Shown here: one piece after another, positions 30,910 through 35,522 of the stretch | How positions within the stretch are numbered: position 1 is the stretch's first letter | Layout of the letters: each line of letters opens with the position of its first letter | IMG/VR virus record: IMGVR_UViG_3300017717_000026 | Coordinates: 1-35,522 of that record | Source: a virus | Direction: 5' to 3' (one strand) | Length of the DNA: 35,522 nucleotides | The notes under the pieces: generated by a model | The model's input: only the letters and a program-made list of their open reading frames with translations | Databases searched by the model: none | Told to the model about the DNA's origin: nothing | Made by a program: the position numbers and the translations under genes

Positions 30910-31827
30910 CTATATCTCTAGTAGTCGTTGAAGTAACACGCCAAGGGCTACTGCTCCTTGGAGTGGTACGACAGCGTTACCTAATGTCTTGAGTTCTGCT
31001 GTCATTGACAAGCCTAGGTCCGTCACCCACCCCTTGTCAAATCCCATGATCCACTCTACGAATGCAGGCTCTACACCTCTGTCACAGACAGGGTGTGGTG
31101 GCATCACTCCCGTGATGGCTTCCCATCTTCGTATAGCAGGTTCATAAGGACCGAAGCTACTGAAGGTTGCCGTGTCTCCTTCCGATTCTTCCAGTCTATT
31201 CCTGGCCCGAACACCTTGCAGTCCCCAGCCTGCGGTGTCGGCAATAGAGGCATCCTTGCTATTGCGTTCTCTAAGTTCTGTGGCTTGTCTAATGGTCTCA
31301 ACCACGGCTTCATGTTGCGACCATCTGCCATTGCTGCCCTTGGAGTTGGTAGCAATGCAGAACCATCTATCACGTCTGTGTGGAGTTCCGACTCTAGACG
31401 CTCGTAGAGTATCCCATTCCCATCTGCCGAAACCGTTGTATGCCATTTCTGCACAGACTCTTGCAAGAGCTTCCCCGTTGTTAGCGGTAAGCAATCCTCT
31501 GACGTTTTCAAGGATGAGGAACCTCGCTTGCGCTTCACTCGCAACTCGGCAAACATCCTCAATGAGCCATCGTTTATCATCTATACCTTTCCTTTCCCCA
31601 GCGTATGAAACTGGTTGACAGGGGAACCCTGCCATTACTATGTCCACTTTAGGTGGTTTACTTATCTCTGTTAAGTCACCCAAGTTAGGAACACCGAAGC
31701 GATGCTCTAATACTTGTGATGCACTTGGGTCTGTTTCACTTACCCACAAGAGTTCAGTGGTCAAGACTTGGCGAAGCGCCAATTCGAGACCACCAATGCC
31801 TGTGCATAGTGAACCTACTGTCAGCAT
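30910..31827 (-). CDS. DNA (cytosine-5) methyltransferase
   Basis: This 305-residue enzyme has the C5-methyltransferase motifs in order: SAM-binding GSLCTGIGGLEL (residues 5-16), catalytic FPCQPVS (C70), ENVRG (107-111), HRRDR (150-154), and GNAVVP near the end. The target domain (about 160-255) contains repeated IA(T/D)... elements and the segment EPAIRRWEAITGV, common in actinobacterial and actinophage enzymes. No matching restriction enzyme is present, so the likely role is protection of phage DNA. A second frame on the same strand is open for 158 codons inside this gene. GGAGAGTAAT precedes the ATG. Confidence 0.92.
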   Translation of the reverse strand: MLTVGSLCTGIGGLELALRQVLTTELLWVSETDPSASQVLEHRFGVPNLGDLTEISKPPKVDIVMAGFPCQPVSYAGERKGIDDKRWLIEDVCRVASEAQARFLILENVRGLLTANNGEALARVCAEMAYNGFGRWEWDTLRASRVGTPHRRDRWFCIATNSKGSNGRWSQHEAVVETIRQATELRERNSKDASIADTAGWGLQGVRARNRLEESEGDTATFSSFGPYEPAIRRWEAITGVMPPHPVCDRGVEPAFVEWIMGFDKGWVTDLGLSMTAELKTLGNAVVPLQGAVALGVLLQRLLEI

Positions 31828-31828
31828 A

Positions 31829-32068
31829 TTACTCTCCTTCTATTCTGGAACAGTCACATATCTCTGCGGGTTCTTCATCCCACTCTATGCAATCAAGCCA
31901 ACCTGTGACACCCTCCTCATCTTGCTTGTAAGGATCACTTAGTTGTCTAGCCTTATCCCACAACTCATCACAAGTTGCAAGATTGTAACCGTAATTGTCG
32001 GGCATCTCCACCTCTACAAATTCTACAAATCTGTAGGTGTGCATCAGCTCTACTTGGTATCTTGCCAT
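31829..32068 (-). CDS. Unknown acidic protein, 79 residues
   Basis: AAAGGAGGTGA precedes the ATG and the stop is one base before the methyltransferase start. The first part is beta-like (ARYQVELMHTYRFVEFVEVE) and the rest acidic, with three cysteines. No family recognised. Confidence 0.58.
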   Translation of the reverse strand: MARYQVELMHTYRFVEFVEVEMPDNYGYNLATCDELWDKARQLSDPYKQDEEGVTGWLDCIEWDEEPAEICDCSRIEGE

Positions 32069-32071
32069 ACC

Positions 32072-32230
32072 TCACCTCCTTTCATGTTTAGAGATCATAA
32101 CTTTAGGCGAATTAGGATTAATCGGTGAGTAACCTTTTTCGTGTAATGCGTCTAAAGTTCGGTTTAATTGCTTTTTATCTATGTCAGAGATACACCAACT
32201 AGTGCCTTCTAACCATATTGTGTATTTCAT
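32072..32230 (-). CDS. Unknown small protein, 52 residues
   Basis: TAAGGAGGTGA lies 4 bases before the ATG at 32230, and the frame ends within the next gene's ribosome binding site. It begins MKYTIWLEGTSWCISDIDKK and continues with a helix. The strong start signal and full filling of the gap support a real gene. Function unknown. Confidence 0.55.
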   Translation of the reverse strand: MKYTIWLEGTSWCISDIDKKQLNRTLDALHEKGYSPINPNSPKVMISKHERR

Positions 32231-32241
32231 TGTTCACCTCC

Positions 32242-32454
32242 TTAAAGGTATAAAGGTAGATCATTGATTATGCCAACCAACAGAGCATGTCGCTCCTTAT
32301 GGGGCAGCTCAGAGTACGGTAACTTACACAACTGATCGGCAAGTTCGCCTGCTAGTATTGAGCAGAGCCTTTCAGTGTCCTTGTCTCTGTCATACTCAGG
32401 AATCCTGCGATACTCTTCTGCTATTTGTTCAGCAGTCATATCTTTCGCATTCAT
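32242..32454 (-). CDS. Unknown small helical protein, 70 residues
   Basis: AAGGAGG precedes the ATG, which overlaps the upstream stop by 4 bases (ATGA). The sequence is helical and charged (MTAEQIAEEYRRIPEYDRDKDTERL). No recognised domain. Confidence 0.55.
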   Translation of the reverse strand: MNAKDMTAEQIAEEYRRIPEYDRDKDTERLCSILAGELADQLCKLPYSELPHKERHALLVGIINDLPLYL

Positions 32455-32693
32455 ACTAAGCCTCCTTCCTTGAGTGAGTCTAGGTCTAGCTCAAACTCTG
32501 CCAGCCCTAGATATTGCACATTGTCTATGTAGCCTATTAGCCACCCCATGACTTCTGAGTATTGCTCATGTCCATACCCAGTCTTGGGTGTAGCATTCCA
32601 CATTTCTTGTAGTTGCTCTAATGCACGATGAGCATGGCGTAAAGCCATACACCCATAGTCATTGTCATATTCATATTTATCTTCGTCAGTCAT
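32451..32693 (-). CDS. Unknown small acidic protein, 80 residues
   Basis: The ATG at 32693 is chosen because AAAGGAG lies 5 bases upstream; an in-frame ATG at 32708 lies before that site. The protein is acidic with an early Tyr/Asp-rich stretch (MTDEDKYEYDNDYG), then helices. Function unknown. Confidence 0.55.
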   Translation of the reverse strand: MTDEDKYEYDNDYGCMALRHAHRALEQLQEMWNATPKTGYGHEQYSEVMGWLIGYIDNVQYLGLAEFELDLDSLKEGGLV

Positions 32694-32708
32694 ACTGACT
32701 CCTTTCAT

Positions 32709-32882
32709 TTAATAATTAAGCTCACACCAATGAATCATCTCATCGGCTAGCTCCGTTACTGACAATCCCTGCTTTGACAAATCTATTGTCTCACGCAAGA
32801 ACTCCTCATCTTCAAACAGCATGGAAGCAGGGATATTAGTTTCCCCTACTACCAAACTGATAAATACGCTTGCACTTTTCAT
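32709..32882 (-). CDS. Unknown small protein, 57 residues
   Basis: ATAGGAGGTGA precedes an ATG at 32882 that overlaps the upstream stop (TAATG). It begins MKSASVFISLVVGETNIPAS and ends with an acidic helix. It fills the gap between two other small genes. Function unknown. Confidence 0.55.
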   Translation of the reverse strand: MKSASVFISLVVGETNIPASMLFEDEEFLRETIDLSKQGLSVTELADEMIHWCELNY

Positions 32883-33145
32883 TACTCACCTCCTATCATT
32901 TCATAATGGAATCTCTCAGCCAAGCACATCAAATCCTCAATAGTTTGCTTATCGCTAAAGCTCTCTGTTCCTACGAGGTGTAACCAACCATTGGTGTCAC
33001 TCCACTTGAACACAGAACCCCACCGCATATTCCGCTTTACCGTAGCTTTATATAAGTCGGTACTATCTTGGAATCTGAAGATGGATTCAATAGCTCTACC
33101 ATGTGCTTCCTCCTCAAATAGTATTATCCTTTTTGTTTTCCGCAT
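32882..33145 (-). CDS. Unknown basic-to-mixed protein, 87 residues
   Basis: AAGGAGGTGA precedes the ATG. The N-terminus is basic (MRKTKRIILFEEE), followed by a beta-like middle with three Trp residues. No recognised domain. Its stop overlaps the next start. Confidence 0.55.
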   Translation of the reverse strand: MRKTKRIILFEEEAHGRAIESIFRFQDSTDLYKATVKRNMRWGSVFKWSDTNGWLHLVGTESFSDKQTIEDLMCLAERFHYEMIGGE

Positions 33146-33156
33146 AACTCACCTCC

Positions 33157-33354
33157 TTATTGGAAATTGTCGGGATCATACACACACACATAATCATGGA
33201 TCTCAAGATACCGAACCATCGCCTCAACAGCCATAAACCTGTCAGTACGACACGGAACCCCTGTCTCATTGATGTCACATTCAAGCGACACCTTGATGAC
33301 ATCACCAATTAAGGCAAGCTCGTCAAGCTCTATATCTGTTAATACATTACTCAT
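33157..33354 (-). CDS. Unknown small acidic protein, 65 residues
   Basis: GAGAGGAG precedes the ATG. The protein is acidic with two cysteines and mixed alpha/beta pattern (ELALIGDVIKVSLECDINETG). Function unknown. A palindrome lies 40 bases upstream. Confidence 0.55.
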   Translation of the reverse strand: MSNVLTDIELDELALIGDVIKVSLECDINETGVPCRTDRFMAVEAMVRYLEIHDYVCVYDPDNFQ

Positions 33355-33394
33355 ACTTCTCCTCTCAATGATGCTCTATCTGAACATCGGCAGA

Positions 33395-33418
33395 GAGTGT
33401 CCACTGTGGTGGACACTC
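33395..33418. repeat. 10-base perfect palindrome between early genes
   Basis: GAGTGTCCAC, the loop TGTG, then GTGGACACTC form a perfect dyad in a 70-base gap. No T run follows, so an intrinsic terminator is unlikely. It may be an operator or an RNA-stabilising hairpin. Confidence 0.55.
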
Positions 33419-33425
33419 CAAACCG

Positions 33426-33755
33426 TTAGTCAGACTTAGACCAACTAGCGATAGCTCTCGCTATCGCACTAGCTTGAGAGCCTCTACCACCCATAGATGG
33501 GTAGTCTACATCTAGCTCTTTAGCAAGCCATTGCAAGAATCGAAGGTTATACACTCCCCTCGTACTCTCCATAGGCACACCCTCATTGTCATAGATTGTA
33601 GACTTACCACTTGAGTAGTCAGACTTGTACTCTATTTCCAGGTGCGTAACGTCAAAGTGATCCTCATAAAACGCTGGTGCATAGATTGTATGCCCATCGC
33701 CACGAATCACATCAGCGTCTAGTGCTTCTCGCACTTGTGCTTTAGTGATGCTCAT
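33426..33755 (-). CDS. Unknown protein, 109 residues
   Basis: The ATG at 33755 is chosen: GAGGAGGTGA lies 7-8 bases upstream, while a GTG at 33764 would lie within the ribosome binding site. It starts SITKAQVREALDADVIRG and has a beta-rich middle, then a helix (LRFLQWLAKELDVDYP) and a Ser/Ala-rich end. Possibly a small DNA-associated protein; no family recognised. Confidence 0.6.
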   Translation of the reverse strand: MSITKAQVREALDADVIRGDGHTIYAPAFYEDHFDVTHLEIEYKSDYSSGKSTIYDNEGVPMESTRGVYNLRFLQWLAKELDVDYPSMGGRGSQASAIARAIASWSKSD

Positions 33756-33771
33756 AGCATTCACCTCCTCT

Positions 33772-34155
33772 CTATATGTTTACAGCTTCTATAAATGGTC
33801 TTGTGATTCTGTCTTGACAGCCCCACTCTTCCCAACCTTTACATGCTTCCCATACTCTCGTAGCGTAATACCACGCCACTACCCTACGATCCGCAATAGG
33901 AAATATCTTATGCCAATCGCTCTTATTGTGCGGATACAAGTAATGCTTACAAGTCATATTCACTAAGTGCATAAAGGCTTTATGGGCTAACGGTAATTCA
34001 AACACACCCTTATCGTAGAGCTTTTCTAACTTCATGATAATGGCTTCCTTCTGCCGAAACAGAGGCTCCGTATTATCAACGTGATATGTTACTTCTCGTT
34101 GATCCCATGACAAATCCTCCCATGTGCAAGGTGGGATAACTTTAGGTTTATCCAT
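33772..34155 (-). CDS. Unknown protein, 127 residues
   Basis: GAGAGGAGGTGA lies 6 bases before the ATG and the promoter at 34182-34210 points at it. The protein is Trp-rich (eight Trp) with several Cys and His in the second half (TCKHYLYPHNKSDWH), which could bind metal. No known family. Confidence 0.62.
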   Translation of the reverse strand: MDKPKVIPPCTWEDLSWDQREVTYHVDNTEPLFRQKEAIIMKLEKLYDKGVFELPLAHKAFMHLVNMTCKHYLYPHNKSDWHKIFPIADRRVVAWYYATRVWEACKGWEEWGCQDRITRPFIEAVNI

Positions 34156-34181
34156 GATTCACCTCCTCTCTCAATACTCTT

Positions 34182-34210
34182 AAACTAGCACAGTACTCAA
34201 ACGATGTCAA
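34182..34210 (-). promoter_or_regulatory. Consensus sigma-70-like promoter within the early genes
   Basis: On the minus strand a perfect TTGACA (34210-34205) is followed by a 17-base spacer ending in TGC (an extended -10) and TAGTTT (34187-34182). It fills the gap before the gene at 34155 and would boost the downstream early genes and methyltransferases. Confidence 0.7.
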
Positions 34211-34216
34211 GTATCC

Positions 34217-34435
34217 CTATACATCGGCTTTATGCTCTGCCTCAAACTCCTCTTCACATACATAACAACAGTAACCCGTGTAATACACACCATCACAGTT
34301 CACATCTAATTCACTAACGGGATAGCGATTCACAAACCTCCCACTACCAAAAGCCGTGGACTCCTCACAATGCACACACAAGTCACCTAAGTCTACATAT
34401 TGGGCTACTCCATAGCCCCAATCTTCATCTTCCAT
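34217..34435 (-). CDS. Small zinc-ribbon-like acidic protein, 72 residues
   Basis: Two pairs, C20-x2-C23 (LCVHCEE) and C57-x2-C60 (CYVCEEEF, with an extra C56), suggest a zinc ribbon. The protein is otherwise acidic. GAGAGGAGGTGA lies 10 bases before the ATG, a longer spacing than in neighbouring genes. Role unknown. Confidence 0.6.
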   Translation of the reverse strand: MEDEDWGYGVAQYVDLGDLCVHCEESTAFGSGRFVNRYPVSELDVNCDGVYYTGYCCYVCEEEFEAEHKADV

Positions 34436-34442
34436 TACAACT

Positions 34443-34700
34443 TCACCTCCTCTCTACTAAGTCATGCAACATCACAGGTCTATCATGATGGATATAAAAC
34501 TCACTTCCGTTCAGCCCATACCCACGCTCTAGATCACCATGCAACCCAATAACGTGATCATTAAAATGGCTTATAATATAGAACTCATCAGAGTCCTCAT
34601 ACTTCTTCACCTCATAATTCGGGTTACCATCAAACACACGATACCCATTAGATACGGCTTGCTTAATTAGCCGTATCCATTCACTATTTGTGCGATCCAT
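34443..34700 (-). CDS. Unknown protein, 85 residues
   Basis: The ATG at 34700 is chosen over a GTG two codons earlier because GAGAGGAGGTGA lies before both and gives better spacing to the ATG. The sequence starts MDRTNSEWIRLIKQAVSNGY and has a beta-rich middle with several His. Its stop lies inside the next ribosome binding site. Function unknown. Confidence 0.57.
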   Translation of the reverse strand: MDRTNSEWIRLIKQAVSNGYRVFDGNPNYEVKKYEDSDEFYIISHFNDHVIGLHGDLERGYGLNGSEFYIHHDRPVMLHDLVERR

Positions 34701-34720
34701 ACACACTCACCTCCTCTCTC

Positions 34721-34733
34721 GAATCTAAGATTC
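34721..34733. repeat. GAATC-TAA-GATTC mini-hairpin
   Basis: A 5-base stem with a 3-base loop sits just before the ribosome binding site of the gene at 34700. Similar AATC-NNN-GATT hairpins precede the next two upstream genes (35020-35034 and 35275-35287). Confidence 0.4.
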
Positions 34734-34738
34734 CTGGC

Positions 34739-34758
34739 CTGACCACTCAAGTGGTCAG
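34739..34758. promoter_or_regulatory. CTGACCAC dyad, copy 2
   Basis: CTGACCAC, the loop TCAA, then GTGGTCAG begins one base after the stop of the gene at 34760-34999. The arms are identical to the control-region copy at 682-701. Confidence 0.5.
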
Positions 34759-34759
34759 A

Positions 34760-34999
34760 CTAAGACCATAGAACAGGGATCGTTCCCAATTCCTCATCAC
34801 TTGTCGCCATAGCTCCACCATCATTACCCTCATCATCACGCATAGGTAATATCCATGTGCCATCATCCAAGTGCATTGCTAAAGGTCTACTACTCCAACC
34901 CATACTCTCACACTCTTCTACTGACACATACTCAACGGCTCTAATCATTCTGCCTACTAAAAGGCTTTTAGCTTTGTTAGTCCATTCTTGCTCAGTCAT
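34760..34999 (-). CDS. Unknown protein, 79 residues
   Basis: GGGAGGTGA lies 6 bases before the ATG at 34999, which is preferred over an in-frame ATG at 35017 upstream of it. It begins MTEQEWTNKAKSLLVGRMI and its second half is acidic and Gly-rich (MRDDEGNDGGAMATSDEE). Function unknown. Confidence 0.57.
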   Translation of the reverse strand: MTEQEWTNKAKSLLVGRMIRAVEYVSVEECESMGWSSRPLAMHLDDGTWILPMRDDEGNDGGAMATSDEELGTIPVLWS

Positions 35000-35036
35000 A
35001 CTCTCACCTCCCTCCATTTCAAATCGTGGATTTGAC

Positions 35037-35246
35037 TTATATAAAATCAGTTAGTCTACGACCATTAGGGTCATACACATCCCAGCAGTATTGATACCCG
35101 CTGTATTGGATAGGCAGATGCCTGCCAATAGAACGTTCCCAATCTCTCAAGAACTGCAACGCAGTAGACGCAGAAACGAAACGCCTATTAACTGCGTTCT
35201 CTCCCATACCTCCACCTTGCAAATCTCTAACAATTAACGTGTACAT
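35037..35246 (-). CDS. Unknown protein, 69 residues
   Basis: The ATG at 35246 is chosen; GGGAGGTGA lies before it and an in-frame GTG at 35252 sits too close. The leader bases GAGGTGAGTGTGTATG match those of the gene at 34700 exactly. The protein is basic to neutral (MYTLIVRDLQGGGMGENAVN) with a helix (ALQFLRDWERSIGRHLP). Function unknown. Confidence 0.57.
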   Translation of the reverse strand: MYTLIVRDLQGGGMGENAVNRRFVSASTALQFLRDWERSIGRHLPIQYSGYQYCWDVYDPNGRRLTDFI

Positions 35247-35286
35247 ACACACTCACCTCCCTTCATGTAGATTCGAATCCTAGATT

Positions 35287-35424
35287 CTAGATGTCTTCAT
35301 CTGAATGTAGACCAAAGTAACGCATAACCTCCACGATCCCATATCGCCACACACACCACACAAGAGCTGGCATGCCTACGATACAGGCGGTAAAGAATAC
35401 ATCAATTAAAAATCTCGTAACCAT
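35287..35424 (-). CDS. Small membrane protein, 45 residues
   Basis: AAGAGGAGGTGA precedes two adjacent ATGs (35427 and 35424); the second has better spacing. Residues 5-25 (FLIDVFFTACIVGMPALVWCV) form one membrane segment, followed by a short amphipathic tail. Small early membrane proteins in phages sometimes block superinfection, but nothing here proves that. Confidence 0.55.
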   Translation of the reverse strand: MVTRFLIDVFFTACIVGMPALVWCVWRYGIVEVMRYFGLHSDEDI

Positions 35425-35427
35425 CAT

Positions 35428-35514
35428 TCACCTCCTCTTAAATGTATATATAACTTCTCGCAACTTCTCATTCTCACGCCTAAGCATCTCATTCTCCCGA
35501 CTTAAAGACTTCAT
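35428..35514 (-). CDS. 28-residue coiled-coil peptide gene at the right edge
   Basis: From the ATG at 35514 the frame encodes MKSLSRENEMLRRENEKLRE and eight more residues, a short heptad-repeat helix, stopping at 35428 within the next ribosome binding site. The frame is also open from the ATG to the window edge, so it could be longer if the window is not circular. With the ends joined, the ATG overlaps the stop of the gene from base 465 (ATGA). Confidence 0.5.
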   Translation of the reverse strand: MKSLSRENEMLRRENEKLREVIYTFKRR

Positions 35515-35522
35515 AGCCTCAA

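Noticed and set aside
31104-31580. Calling the second methyltransferase frame a separate gene
   Set aside because: No start signal and it lies inside a complete enzyme; reported as a finding rather than a feature.
31172-31618. Plus-strand frame opposite the methyltransferase
   Set aside because: Antisense to conserved methyltransferase motifs, with no start signal; explained by the coding strand.
33395-33418. Palindrome as an intrinsic terminator
   Set aside because: No T run on either side; kept only as a dyad.
1-35522. Integrase, attachment site or tRNA genes
   Set aside because: I saw no integrase motifs and no cloverleaf-like sequence on either strand, so a temperate lifestyle is not supported, although a computed tRNA search was not possible.

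Overview
This window looks like the complete genome of a small tailed phage with a podovirus-type layout that infects an actinobacterium, written as a linearised circle. Its structural set has a portal, a scaffold, a capsid protein, P22-like head-tail adaptor and tail-hub proteins, two fibres and a 1707-residue internal virion protein. It has no tape measure, tube, sheath or baseplate genes. A WhiB-type iron-sulfur regulator, a family essentially confined to Actinobacteria and their phages, points to the host. A 2OG-Fe(II) oxygenase in the packaging region and the modest GC content suggest an aquatic host, but that is inference. I saw no integrase, attachment site, tRNA gene, CRISPR array or DNA polymerase.

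The gene at the left edge (465 to 1, minus strand) has no stop inside the window. Reading on from the right edge, it stops after three more codons, in a 4-base ATGA overlap with the next minus-strand gene. The ends therefore join in a natural operon junction, and the minus-strand block is one long leftward operon set starting near base 600.

Layout. Bases 466-1111 are a divergent control region with a minus-strand TTGACA promoter, repeated CGCCTA elements, dyads and a long hairpin. Bases 1112-24060 on the plus strand are the late block: small terminase subunit, small basic proteins, a large terminase split into ATPase and nuclease genes, portal, scaffold, capsid, connectors, fibres, internal virion proteins, amidase and holin. 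One gene, the 2OG oxygenase (2644-3255), runs the other way inside this block and shares its start site with the terminase. Bases 24049-28661 on the minus strand are the replication and recombination operon: Cas4/RecB-like nuclease, unknown accessory protein, DnaB-like helicase, archaeo-eukaryotic-type primase, RusA resolvase, a nuclease-like protein and a sigma-region-4-like protein. It is preceded by a sigma-70-like promoter and a leader RNA able to form a pseudoknot over its own ribosome binding site. Bases 28818-35522, continuing to 1-465, are early genes: WhiB, two cytosine methyltransferases, two small zinc-ribbon proteins and many short unknown genes, most with a near-maximal AGGAGGTGA ribosome binding site.

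How it may work (inference). The host polymerase would read the early leftward genes from TTGACA promoters. WhiB and the sigma-like protein could redirect transcription. The methyltransferases would protect phage DNA. The primase, helicase and nuclease would replicate it using the host polymerase. A GGGACA-containing motif recurs in front of five late gene modules and may mark late transcription or processing sites. The observations I would check first are the circle closure, the leader pseudoknot at 28664-28735, the recurrent GGGACA motif, the split terminase and the second open frame inside the methyltransferase gene.
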